DNA of 64,000 nucleotides, from positions 1 to 64,000 of the forward strand of contig JAAFJM010000001.1 in the NCBI GenBank assembly GCA_013298895.1, in the 5' to 3' direction. Shown here piece after piece: positions 44,797 through 53,896 of the stretch. Position 1 is the stretch's first letter; each line of letters begins with the position of its first letter. The position numbers and the translations under genes are program-made. This stretch comes from Bacteroidota bacterium. GTDB taxonomy: Bacteria > Bacteroidota > Bacteroidia > UKL13-3. Below the pieces are notes generated by a model. The model was not told the DNA's origin and searched no databases. It saw only the letters and a list, made by a program, of their open reading frames with translations.

Positions 44797-44831
44797 TTTC
44801 AAATAAAAATAGCTAACTTTCAAATAAAAAT
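44797..44831. repeat. Direct repeat upstream of the PAS kinase gene
   Basis: TTTCAAATAAAAAT occurs at 44797-44810 and again at 44818-44831, with a 21-base period (two helical turns), in the divergent region between the PAS kinase and the sigma factor genes. It may be a binding site for a regulator. Confidence 0.45.
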
Positions 44832-44961
44832 TAGTTATTTTACTTATAAATATAATTTTTTGTTCAAATGGTGTAATTATGTTTTTGATAATTAGTGTAT
44901 TGTTATTTGTTTTAAAATAATTAATGAGTGTAAGCAGCGTTTCAATTGTTATAGTTGTCAA

Positions 44962-45570
44962 ATGGATATTGAGTTTAAAAAATTGCCTTTAATATTGAAG
45001 CATAAAAAATCGGGAATTACCGATCATGAACTAGTACAACGGTGTATTAAAAATGATGCTGTTGCTCAAAAAATACTTTTTGAGCAGTATGCTCCTATGC
45101 TTTTAGGTGTAAGTTTTAGGTATGCTAATTGCGAAGCCGCGGCCCATGAAATTTTGCAAATTGGTTTTATCAAAGTATTTAATAATCTCTCTAAATTTCG
45201 TTTCGAATCAGGCCTAGCTACTTGGCTTACAAGAGTTATGATGAACACTGCACTCAATTATTTAAAAGCAAATGAAAAGGTAAAGTGGGAAGCCAACATT
45301 GAAACCATTTATGAAAACAACGATTTTGTGGTGGAACAATTGCATCAAATTGATTTAAAAGTTTTGATGGATTGTATACAACAATTGCCAACTGGCTATA
45401 GAATTGTACTCAATATGTTTGCCATTGAAGGTTACTCGCATAAGGAAATAGCTGAAGAATTAAATATTACAGAAAGCACCTCTCGCTCTCAGTTTGTTAG
45501 AGCTAAAGCATTGCTCGAAAAAAAATTATTAACCCTTGGATTTGATATTAAAAAGTATGCAGGACGATAA
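44962..45570 (+). CDS. ECF-type sigma-70 family RNA polymerase sigma factor
   Basis: 202 residues. Region 2 contains LVQRCIKNDAVAQKILFEQYAPMLLGVSFRYA with the -10 binding helix IGFIKVFNNLSKFRFESGLATWLTRVMMNTALN; region 4 contains YRIVLNMFAIEGYSHKEIAEELNITEST. No region 1.1, 1.2 or 3, hence an ECF sigma factor. The next gene starts 13 bases before this stop, so the two are coupled and the following product is the likely anti-sigma factor or regulator. Confidence 0.94.
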   Translation: MDIEFKKLPLILKHKKSGITDHELVQRCIKNDAVAQKILFEQYAPMLLGVSFRYANCEAAAHEILQIGFIKVFNNLSKFRFESGLATWLTRVMMNTALNYLKANEKVKWEANIETIYENNDFVVEQLHQIDLKVLMDCIQQLPTGYRIVLNMFAIEGYSHKEIAEELNITESTSRSQFVRAKALLEKKLLTLGFDIKKYAGR

Positions 45571-46891
45571 ATTTAACAACATATTGAAAGATAGAGCCAA
45601 GGAGTTTGTTTTATTGCCAAATGCAAACGCTTTTGATGCTATTTTGACTAGTCGTAAAAAAGCTAAACGCAAACGGTTTTTTGTTTTTGCATTTATAATG
45701 AGTTGTAGCGTAACAATATTTTTAATAAATAGCCAAAGAGTTGATCCAAATAATTCAAATAAAACTGCTGTATTAGAAAGTGAAAAACAATTATCAGATA
45801 CACCTATCATAGCTGAAAAGATAATAAAGAACAATACTGATAAAATTATTGTTGACCAGAGTAATAAACTCATTAAAACTACAAAAATTTATAACCCAAA
45901 TGGCCTTGTTTTTAAAGCTGAAATATTAAATTGTGTTAAAGTCAAACAAGGTAAATTAAACATTATTACTTCAGCCAATGATATTGATTTAAATAAAAAT
46001 GAAACGATATCTAAAAATGAAAATTTCCAAGAATTAAAAAAATCAACAGTTTATCAGGATACTTCTTTGTTTGTGAAACCATTTATTGACATTAAAAATG
46101 TAGTTTCTAATTTAATTGATAAAGAAGTTTTGGTCAACGTATCGAATGATACAATAATGGGAGCTTTAAAGGTAAATAATGTTGCTTTAAGTAAAAATAA
46201 TTACAAAGCTAAAGAGCCAATACATTTCAATTTATCATTATTCAATCACTACATGCTTTTAAATAATGCCTACAACGGAGCTGATAATAATTTAATAAAT
46301 AGTATGTTTGGTTTGCATTATAATGATCAAGCAAATCAATCGTATTCATTGGGTTTCCTTTTTGGATTAACTCTTGAAAAAATGAGTTTAAAAGTTGGTT
46401 TTGCTTATAACAATGTTCAATTTGATAAACTTTTTGTTGAGCCTAATTCGATGGGATTAGGAGCTAATATCAATAAAGGAGCATTGATAAATGATTTTGG
46501 CTATAACATAAATGTTATCGACCAATCGCTTTCGTTTGTTGAAATGCCTATTTTGTTGGGGTACACCTTTGGTAATAAAAAAATAAATTATACATTAGAA
46601 ACGGGTTGTGCCTTTCAGTATTTAACACAAACCAACACCTATTTACTAACTTCAGATATTAATGGATTCAGTTATAACACCAGGAATGATGCTGGAAACA
46701 ATAGATTCAATCAATTTCAAATTGCAGGTCAGCTTTCGTTTTTAATAAATTATAAATTAACTAAACATATTTCTATTTATGGCGGTCCTTTAACTAAGTT
46801 TCATGTTGGTCAATATTTTAAACAAGAATTTACAAATAGAAATGCGCCAATTTATTTTGGATTAAATTCTGGAATAAATTTTAAATTTTAG
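45557..46891 (+). CDS. Inner-membrane-anchored protein with C-terminal barrel domain, possible anti-sigma
   Basis: 444 residues from ATG 45557 (overlaps the sigma gene stop). The N-terminal 40 residues are a charged cytoplasmic helix (DAILTSRKKAKRKR), followed by one membrane segment at 41-58, a Ser/Lys/Asn-rich linker (60-235) and a C-terminal beta-barrel-like part with SLGFLFGLTLEKMSLKVGFAYNN, ETGCAFQYL and YFGLNSGINFKF at the end. No cleavable signal peptide is evident. The mix of an inner-membrane anchor and an outer-membrane barrel is unusual and could span the envelope. No canonical anti-sigma motif is seen. Confidence 0.82.
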   Translation: MQDDKFNNILKDRAKEFVLLPNANAFDAILTSRKKAKRKRFFVFAFIMSCSVTIFLINSQRVDPNNSNKTAVLESEKQLSDTPIIAEKIIKNNTDKIIVDQSNKLIKTTKIYNPNGLVFKAEILNCVKVKQGKLNIITSANDIDLNKNETISKNENFQELKKSTVYQDTSLFVKPFIDIKNVVSNLIDKEVLVNVSNDTIMGALKVNNVALSKNNYKAKEPIHFNLSLFNHYMLLNNAYNGADNNLINSMFGLHYNDQANQSYSLGFLFGLTLEKMSLKVGFAYNNVQFDKLFVEPNSMGLGANINKGALINDFGYNINVIDQSLSFVEMPILLGYTFGNKKINYTLETGCAFQYLTQTNTYLLTSDINGFSYNTRNDAGNNRFNQFQIAGQLSFLINYKLTKHISIYGGPLTKFHVGQYFKQEFTNRNAPIYFGLNSGINFKF

Positions 46892-46949
46892 TGCAGCATT
46901 TTTTATCTTCGTTTTGTCTAATCTATAAACTATTAATTGAATAACATTT

Positions 46950-47699
46950 ATGAAAAAGTTAATTTTAACAATGACGCCAATTGTGTTATTGGCAATGATT
47001 TTAAGTTTGGGCATTACGAGCTGCAAAAAAGGTTGGTGGGGAACAGATGAAGGAAATGGAAATGGCAGTGGAGGAGGTAGTAATGTAAGTATTGTAGCAA
47101 AAGGAACTGTGGTTTATCAAGGGTGCGGTTTAAGTATTTATGGAAAAAATTTGTGGATTAAATTAGATGATGGAACCTTGTTACAACCTTGTGCGCAATC
47201 TTTTCAAACTTTATGTCCTATCATATTACATGAAGGTGATAGAGTTGATTTAAAATACAGCAAATACACAGGTAATACTCAATCATTTGAAATTTATTGT
47301 AAAATAGCCAACTTCCGTTTTACAAGAGCTACCATTGATTTTATTAATGTGTTAAATGATAATAACTGCAAAATAATTGACTTCCCTGCTAATTATGATA
47401 ACCTAAATACAGCTAACACTAATATAATGAGGGCAAAAATTGAAGGAAGTAAATTAACTTTAAACATTGGCTTTGGTGGTTGTAGCAATAACGCTAAACA
47501 ACGTTTTAAACTTGTTGCAAAACCAACTGTAGATTCTGATATGATGACTTATGAAGTTAAGTTAACAGATGAAAAAGAGGAACTATGCCAAGCTTATTTT
47601 ACCGATGATATTTGCTTTGATATTTCACCAATGAAACATTTAATTGATGGAAAAGTAAGGATTAGAATTGTTGGATTTGATAAGGAGTTTATTTTTTAA
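46950..47699 (+). CDS. Predicted lipoprotein following the sigma factor unit
   Basis: 249 residues. A lipoprotein signal ends at Cys25 (LGITSCKK). The mature protein starts KKGWWGTDEGNGN, a Gly/Asn/Ser-rich flexible linker, then beta-rich domains with several Cys (YQGCGLSIYG, LQPCAQSFQTLCPIIL, CKIANF, GFGGCSNNAK, LCQAYFTDDICF). The positive residues after Cys25 argue against the Bacteroidota surface-export signal, so it may remain in the periplasm. No family is recognised. It lies 58 bases after the barrel gene and ends before a bidirectional terminator. Confidence 0.85.
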   Translation: MKKLILTMTPIVLLAMILSLGITSCKKGWWGTDEGNGNGSGGGSNVSIVAKGTVVYQGCGLSIYGKNLWIKLDDGTLLQPCAQSFQTLCPIILHEGDRVDLKYSKYTGNTQSFEIYCKIANFRFTRATIDFINVLNDNNCKIIDFPANYDNLNTANTNIMRAKIEGSKLTLNIGFGGCSNNAKQRFKLVAKPTVDSDMMTYEVKLTDEKEELCQAYFTDDICFDISPMKHLIDGKVRIRIVGFDKEFIF

Positions 47700-47714
47700 C
47701 AACTATTTCTAATA

Positions 47715-47748
47715 AAAAAAGCTACATCAAATTTGGTGTAGCTTTTTT
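47715..47748. terminator. Bidirectional terminator
   Basis: AAAAAAGCTACA and TGTAGCTTTTTT form a perfect stem with T on both strands, between the lipoprotein stop and the convergent UDG-like gene. Confidence 0.88.
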
Positions 47749-47750
47749 AT

Positions 47751-48302
47751 TTATGCTCTCATACAAGTTGTTTGTTTTACAATGGTATCAATCCATTGTT
47801 TTTGCTTCGTATCATCATAATATTTTGCAGGTGTTTCTAGCTTACAAAAACGAATATCCTTTTGTTTGCAATAAGCTGCAATTCGAACTATTTGTAGCTT
47901 GGCATTTGCTATTCCATTAAATGTTTTACGGGTAAAATAAACAGCTTTTAGATCAGGTAAACTGTCAATGAGCATATTTATATTTTTCCATTCAAAAGCA
48001 TGGTTATCAATAAAGGTATCGTCAAGGTTATTTTCTTCTCCTTCGGGTACTTCTAAAGTATCTATTATGTCGGCAAAATCTATTTTATATTTTATCATGA
48101 ATTCCTTTTTTGCAGATAAAGAAGATTCTTTCATGCTGCTTAAACCAAAGCAAATAGGTAATAAATGCCATAAATAGTTGCGTGGTTTACCAAAGAAAAA
48201 ATCAGCACCATCAGCAATGTCATGGCTAAAAGTACCAAGTATTAATATTTCAGTATTTGTATTAATCGTATAATCAATAAATTTATTTGTTACTATTGGC
48301 AT
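47751..48302 (-). CDS. Uracil-DNA glycosylase superfamily-like protein
   Basis: 183 residues, cytosolic. The start matches the UDG-fold pattern of deoxyinosine/hypoxanthine-DNA glycosylases: ILILGTFSHDIADGADFFFG followed by KPRNYLWHLLPICFG, where family members have an LxLGxxP strand and a PRNxFW motif. Later parts (FADIIDTLEVPEGE, KAVYFTRKTFNG) are compatible. The canonical catalytic Asp/His pair cannot be confirmed without alignment. It lies four bases after mfd on the same strand, a context that supports a DNA-repair role. Confidence 0.6.
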   Translation of the reverse strand: MPIVTNKFIDYTINTNTEILILGTFSHDIADGADFFFGKPRNYLWHLLPICFGLSSMKESSLSAKKEFMIKYKIDFADIIDTLEVPEGEENNLDDTFIDNHAFEWKNINMLIDSLPDLKAVYFTRKTFNGIANAKLQIVRIAAYCKQKDIRFCKLETPAKYYDDTKQKQWIDTIVKQTTCMRA

Positions 48303-48306
48303 ATTT

Positions 48307-51300
48307 TTAAGGGTTTGTTATTTTATGATAATGTTGTTGAATTTTATCAAATACATTTTGTCCTTTATCTATTGAATTGATATTGCTAAAAATAACTTGT
48401 AGTATTTTTCCACTTTGTTTTAGCTTACACAAGTTGCCATTATGCTGCACAAACTGCAAAATACTAGTAAATAAATTACTTTGGTAATAAGCTGTTTGGT
48501 TCTCGTTTGGAAAAGTGGCAAAAAGCAAATTGTTTTTCAAAACTATTTTTACAAAGCCTAGTTTTTTAGCGCTTTCGCGCAATTTAATTAAATCAATTAA
48601 ATCGTTTACTTGTTGCGGAATTGGTCCAAATCTATCTACTAAATCATTGGCAAATTTTTGTAAATCATCTAAGTTGGTTAATGATGCTAAACTATTGTAT
48701 AAACTCAATCTTTCGCCAATATTTCTTACATAAGCATCTGGAATTAAAGCTTCAAAATCGGTTTCTACCACACAGTCTTTTGTCAAATAACTTTTAGTTT
48801 CTGGCATTTGGCCATTGTTATTTAATTTTTTGTCATCTGTAAACACTTCCGAAAATTCATCTTCTTTCAGTTCTTGAATGGCTTCGTCTAAAATTTTGTG
48901 ATACATTTCAAATCCAATTTCCGAAATAAACCCACTTTGTTCGCCACCCAATAAATTACCCGAACCACGTATATCTAAATCGCGCATGGCCACATTAAAC
49001 CCACTTCCTAAATCACTGAATTCTTCAATGGCATGCAGCCTTCTGCGGGCATCAATGCTTAAGGTTGGAATACTTGGAACCAATAAATAACAATATGCTT
49101 TTTTATTGTTTCTTCCGACACGTCCACGCATTTGGTGTAAATCACTTAAGCCAAACATTTGTGCATTGTTAATAATAATGGTATTTGCGTTCGAAATATC
49201 TAAACCCGATTCAATAATAGTGGTTGCGACTAACACATCGTATTCACCTTCAATAAAACGCATCATTACATCCTCCAACACATCGCCTTCCATTTGCCCA
49301 TGTGCCACACAAACTTTTACGCCTGGGCATAAAAACTGAATTCTATTGGCTATGTCATAAATATCTTTTACCCTATGATGCACCAAAAATACTTGTCCAT
49401 CGCGTTCAATTTCGTGCATTACTGCATCGCGCAAAAGTTCATCGTTATAGCTGTGAAGCTCAGTATTTACTGGTTGTCTGTTGGGTGGAGGTGTATTTAT
49501 AATTGATAAATCTCTTGCACCCATTAAGCTAAAGTTTAACGTGCGCGGAATAGGAGTGGCGGTAAGAGTTAATGTATCAACATTTACTTTTATTGATTTT
49601 AGTTTTTCCTTAGCAGCTACTCCAAATTTTTGTTCTTCATCTATAATCATTAAGCCTAAGTTTTTAAACTTCATGTCTTTGCTTAATAATTTATGCGTAC
49701 CAATCAATACATCAATTTTTCCTTCTTCTGCTCGCTTTAAAATTTCTTTTTGCTCTTTGGGTGTTTTAAACCTATTGATATAATCAACCGTACAAGGAAA
49801 ATCTTTAAAACGTTCTTTAAAACTGCGGTAATGTTGGTTAGCCAAAATAGTAGTAGGAACCAAAATAGCTACTTGTTTGCTATCGGCTACGGCTTTAAAA
49901 GCGGCACGCATGGCTATTTCTGTTTTTCCAAAACCCACATCTCCACAAACTAATCTATCCATTGGATGCGGACTTTCCATGTCTTTTTTTACATCAGCAG
50001 TAGCTTTGGCTTGGTCAGGTGTGTCTTCGTACATAAAACTAGCTTCTAGTTCCACTTGTAAGTAAGTATCTTCACTAAACTGAAATCCACTTTGTGCCTT
50101 GCGTTTGGCGTATAATTTTATCAAATCGCGGGCTATATCTTTAACCTTCTTTTTAGTAGCAGTTTTTAGTTTTTCCCAAGTATCGCTTCCTAGTTTATTT
50201 AGCCTTGGTTCTGTTCCTTCTTTGCCCGAAAATTTGGTTATTTTATGCAATGAATTAATGCTTACATAAAGCAAATCATCGTTTTTATAAATAAGCCTAA
50301 CGGCCTCTTGCATTCTTCCGTTTACATCTATTTTTTCTAAACCTGCAAATTTCCCAATTCCATGGTCCACATGCACCACAAAATCACCAGGTTTTAGCTC
50401 GCGCAATTCTTTTAAAGTTATTATTTTAGAATTGTTGTATCTGGTTTTGGTTTTGCCACGGTAAAATCTATCAAAAACTTGGTGCTCGGTATAGCAAGCC
50501 AATTTCATTTCATGGTCAATAAAACCTTGGGCTAAACCATGGTAAATTGGTTCAAATTCAATGGTATTATCCAAATCGTTAAAAATGGTATAAAGCCTTT
50601 CAATTTGTTTGCTGGTATCACTAAAAATTAAGTTTTTAAGCTTGTCTTTTTGGTTTTGTTTTAGGTTTTCAATTAATAGCTTAAAGTTTTTATGAAAAGT
50701 AGGTTGAGGCGAGCAATTAAACTCAACGACTTCATCGCTTTTAAAACCATTTCGTACTCCAATTTCCACACATGAGTATTTGTTTAAAAAATCAAAAAAC
50801 TGAGGGGTATTTATAAATAAATCTTCAATAGTAGTAGGCTCTTTAGGGTTTTTTACATCAGCTTCATTTTCATTTTTTCTAACCAAACTTTTTTCGGCTT
50901 TTTCTAAACCATTTTCTAAAAGTTCGGCACTTAGTTTAATATCATCGGTAAAAAAAATGCTGTTTTCTGGCAAATAATCAAAAAACGATTGACGTTGTTG
51001 TTCCACCATTTTTTGTACATTGGGAATAATATAAAACCAATCTACTTTTTTTACCGAAAGTTGGTCAATAGGGTTAAAAATACGAATGCTCTCTATTTCA
51101 TCGCCAAACAATTCTATACGATAAGGCATATCGTTACTAAACGAAAACACATCAATAATGCCACCTCTTATACTAAAATGCCCTGCTTCGTAAACAAAAT
51201 CGCTGCGTTCAAAATGGTGTTCGGTTAAAAAATCAATAAAAAACTCCATATCGAAATTAGCGCCTACTTTTACTTCAAAAGTATTTTGGGTAAGCTCTAC

Positions 51301-51711
51301 TTCGTTAATTACCATTTCTGTTATGGCATCAATGGTTGTAACAATCAATTCACCTTTTCCTGTTTTTTGATTCAGTCTGTTTAAAGTTTCAGCACGTTCA
51401 AGCACCAAGTTATTTTCCAATAAATCTACTTGGTATTCTCTGCGATAAGATGCTGGAAAATACAAAATGGTTTTCCCTTCCAATAAACTTTCTAAATCGG
51501 CAAAAAAGTATTTGGCATCATCGGCATTGTTAAATATAAAAACCTGGGTTCGGTAATTAAAATGGTAAATACATGCTGCTAAAATAGCATCAATACTACC
51601 CACCAAACCTTTGGCAAACAGCTTAGTAGCTTTGGCGCTGTTTAGTTTACTGGCAATGGCATTTACCTTTTCGTTTTGACTATACAGTCCTAATAATTCT
51701 TGAATTTTCAC
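48307..51711 (-). CDS. mfd: Transcription-repair coupling factor
   Basis: 1134 residues, normal for Mfd. The N-terminal UvrB-like region (about 1-330, e.g. ILYFPASYRREYQVDLLENNLVLERAETL in part) is followed by a CarD-like polymerase-interacting domain (near 440-520: LKPGDFVVHVDHGIGKF), the SF2 motor with the Walker A GDVGFGKTEIAMRAAF (about 590), DEEQ box and QMRGRVGRNNKKAYCYLL, and a C-terminal regulatory domain. It removes stalled RNA polymerase and recruits UvrA to DNA damage. Co-transcribed with the UDG-like gene. Confidence 0.97.
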   Translation of the reverse strand: MKIQELLGLYSQNEKVNAIASKLNSAKATKLFAKGLVGSIDAILAACIYHFNYRTQVFIFNNADDAKYFFADLESLLEGKTILYFPASYRREYQVDLLENNLVLERAETLNRLNQKTGKGELIVTTIDAITEMVINEVELTQNTFEVKVGANFDMEFFIDFLTEHHFERSDFVYEAGHFSIRGGIIDVFSFSNDMPYRIELFGDEIESIRIFNPIDQLSVKKVDWFYIIPNVQKMVEQQRQSFFDYLPENSIFFTDDIKLSAELLENGLEKAEKSLVRKNENEADVKNPKEPTTIEDLFINTPQFFDFLNKYSCVEIGVRNGFKSDEVVEFNCSPQPTFHKNFKLLIENLKQNQKDKLKNLIFSDTSKQIERLYTIFNDLDNTIEFEPIYHGLAQGFIDHEMKLACYTEHQVFDRFYRGKTKTRYNNSKIITLKELRELKPGDFVVHVDHGIGKFAGLEKIDVNGRMQEAVRLIYKNDDLLYVSINSLHKITKFSGKEGTEPRLNKLGSDTWEKLKTATKKKVKDIARDLIKLYAKRKAQSGFQFSEDTYLQVELEASFMYEDTPDQAKATADVKKDMESPHPMDRLVCGDVGFGKTEIAMRAAFKAVADSKQVAILVPTTILANQHYRSFKERFKDFPCTVDYINRFKTPKEQKEILKRAEEGKIDVLIGTHKLLSKDMKFKNLGLMIIDEEQKFGVAAKEKLKSIKVNVDTLTLTATPIPRTLNFSLMGARDLSIINTPPPNRQPVNTELHSYNDELLRDAVMHEIERDGQVFLVHHRVKDIYDIANRIQFLCPGVKVCVAHGQMEGDVLEDVMMRFIEGEYDVLVATTIIESGLDISNANTIIINNAQMFGLSDLHQMRGRVGRNNKKAYCYLLVPSIPTLSIDARRRLHAIEEFSDLGSGFNVAMRDLDIRGSGNLLGGEQSGFISEIGFEMYHKILDEAIQELKEDEFSEVFTDDKKLNNNGQMPETKSYLTKDCVVETDFEALIPDAYVRNIGERLSLYNSLASLTNLDDLQKFANDLVDRFGPIPQQVNDLIDLIKLRESAKKLGFVKIVLKNNLLFATFPNENQTAYYQSNLFTSILQFVQHNGNLCKLKQSGKILQVIFSNINSIDKGQNVFDKIQQHYHKITNP

Positions 51712-51731
51712 GTAATAGAATAAAATAGCAA

Positions 51732-51758
51732 AAACCCGAATAAACGTTATTCGGGTTT
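51732..51758 (-). terminator. Terminator after acs
   Basis: AAACCCGAATAA and TTATTCGGGTTT form a perfect 12-bp stem with a three-base loop. It is placed between the acs stop and the mfd start and has a U run when read on the minus strand. Confidence 0.88.
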
Positions 51759-51858
51759 CTTATTAATGCAAATATAAAGTTTAGGCTTTTTGTTTTAGTA
51801 ACTTAAAAACAAATTTTAAATAGGTTAATTAAATAATGTTCACAAATAAAACTATTTT

Positions 51859-53790
51859 CTAAAGTAGGGCACCATTTTTAATTTCATCCACTACATTTGG
51901 GTCTAACAAAGTGGTTGTATCACCTAAATTACTGGTTTCGCCTTCGGCAATTTTGCGTAAAATTCTACGCATAATTTTACCACTTCTGGTTTTTGGCAAT
52001 CCACTTACAAACTGAATTTTATCGGGCTTGGCAATGGCACCAATTATACGCGATACTGTTTGAATGATATCTTGCTTAGTTAGGTTTTCATCGGCTGTAT
52101 GTTTGTTATCGTAAATTACATAAGCATAAATTCCTTGTCCTTTTATATCGTGCGGATAACCAACCACTGCACTTTCAACCACCCCACTATGCATGTTAAT
52201 GGCATTTTCTACTTCAGCAGTTCCAATTCGGTGTCCGCTTACGTTTAACACATCATCAACCCTGCCTGTTATTCTATAGTTTCCTTCTTCATCGCGCAAG
52301 CAACCATCGCCTGTAAAATACATATTTTCATAAGTTGAAAAATAAGTAATACGGCAACGTTCATGGTCGTTATAAGTAGTGCGAATAATACCCGGCCAAG
52401 GCTGCTTAATACATAAGTTTCCACTTACCGAATTGCCTAAAATTTCTACTCCATTTTCATCAACCAAACAAGGATTAACTCCCAGTAATGGCAAGGTGGC
52501 ATGTGCAGGTTTATGAGGGGTAACACCAGCTAAATTAGAAATCATAATTCCGCCAGTTTCTGTTTGCCACCAAGTATCTACAATTGGACATTTTTCTTTA
52601 CCAATATTTTTAAAATACCATTGCCAAGCTTCTTCGTTAATTGGCTCACCAACTGTACCCAATACTTTTAATGAACTTAAATCTTTGTTATTTACAAAAT
52701 CTAAACCATAAGCCATTAAACTTCTTATAGCCGTAGGAGCAGTATATAAAATATCAACTTTGTATTTTTCTACTATTTCCCAAAATCTGCCAGCATCGGG
52801 CCAAGTAGGAATTCCTTCAAACATTAACGAAGTTCCACCAGCACTTAAAGGACCATAAACTATATAACTATGACCAGTAATCCAACCAATATCTGCTGTA
52901 CAAAAATGAACTTGTCCTGGTTGGTATTGAAACACATTTACAAAAGTATAGTTTGTCCAAACCATATAACCCGCAGTAGAATGAACTACTCCTTTTGGCT
53001 TGCCTGTAGAACCTGAAGTGTATAAAATAAACAATGGATCCTCCGAGTCCATTTCAACTGCAGGAAAGCTTACTTTACCATTTTTCTCTACTTGCTCTTC
53101 GGCTTGCTCCATTTCGTCTTCCCACCACAAATCACGGTTTTTTATCATACTTACTGGAGTGCGAGTACGTGTATAAACAATTACTTTTTTAACTGTTTTA
53201 TTGCCAATTAAAGCATCGTCAATTACACTTTTTAAAGGAATATCTTTATTACCACGGTAAGCACCATCGCAGGTAATAATGTATTCTGCACTTGCATCTT
53301 CTAATCTATCGGCAATACTTTGAGCCGAAAAACCACCAAAAATTACTGAATGAATAGCACCAATACGAGCACAACCTAAAACTGCATAAGTTAATTCAGG
53401 AATCATGCCCATATAAATACAAACACGGTCACCTTTTTTTACACCTAAATTGGTTAACATTTGAGCCACTTGACAAACACGTTTGTGTAAACGGTTATAA
53501 GTTACAATGCGGGTTTTTTCTTCAGGATTATTGGGCTCCCAAATAATAGCGGGTTGCTCACCTCGTTCAGCTAAATGCCTATCAATACAGTTTTCAGTAA
53601 TATTTAATTTACCACCTTCAAACCATTTTATATTTGGTTCTTTAAAGTTCCAATTCGAAACTTTATCCCATTTTTTTTTCCAAGTAAAATTTTCTGCTAC
53701 TTCACCCCAAAATTCTTCTGGGTTTTCAATACTTTTTTTATATGCTTCGTTATATTGTTCTAAGCTTTTTATTTGATGTGGGTATGACAT
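51859..53790 (-). CDS. acs: Acetyl-CoA synthetase (AMP-forming)
   Basis: 643 residues, normal length. ANL-superfamily enzyme that activates acetate to acetyl-AMP and then acetyl-CoA. Motifs: the P-loop FILYTSGSTGKPKGVVHS (about 255-272), DTWWQTETGG, the YFTGDGCLRDEEG hinge, and the C-terminal PKTRSGKIMRRILRK with the regulatory acetylatable lysine (about 606). Two flanking genes, AEC transporter upstream and the porin/MHS cluster at 55-59 kb, suggest small organic acid use. Cytosolic. Confidence 0.97.
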   Translation of the reverse strand: MSYPHQIKSLEQYNEAYKKSIENPEEFWGEVAENFTWKKKWDKVSNWNFKEPNIKWFEGGKLNITENCIDRHLAERGEQPAIIWEPNNPEEKTRIVTYNRLHKRVCQVAQMLTNLGVKKGDRVCIYMGMIPELTYAVLGCARIGAIHSVIFGGFSAQSIADRLEDASAEYIITCDGAYRGNKDIPLKSVIDDALIGNKTVKKVIVYTRTRTPVSMIKNRDLWWEDEMEQAEEQVEKNGKVSFPAVEMDSEDPLFILYTSGSTGKPKGVVHSTAGYMVWTNYTFVNVFQYQPGQVHFCTADIGWITGHSYIVYGPLSAGGTSLMFEGIPTWPDAGRFWEIVEKYKVDILYTAPTAIRSLMAYGLDFVNNKDLSSLKVLGTVGEPINEEAWQWYFKNIGKEKCPIVDTWWQTETGGIMISNLAGVTPHKPAHATLPLLGVNPCLVDENGVEILGNSVSGNLCIKQPWPGIIRTTYNDHERCRITYFSTYENMYFTGDGCLRDEEGNYRITGRVDDVLNVSGHRIGTAEVENAINMHSGVVESAVVGYPHDIKGQGIYAYVIYDNKHTADENLTKQDIIQTVSRIIGAIAKPDKIQFVSGLPKTRSGKIMRRILRKIAEGETSNLGDTTTLLDPNVVDEIKNGALL

Positions 53791-53896
53791 ATTTTTTTTG
53801 TTTTGTTAATACGAATATAGAAGTAGAAATAAATGCTATGGGAAGTTTCTTGCTAATTTGGTATATTAATGACAAAGATTTGTTTTACAATCAACT

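Noticed and set aside
44773-44961. N-terminal extension of the PAS kinase to 44961
   Set aside because: The extra 63 residues come from AT-rich promoter DNA including the direct repeat and end immediately at the divergent sigma gene.
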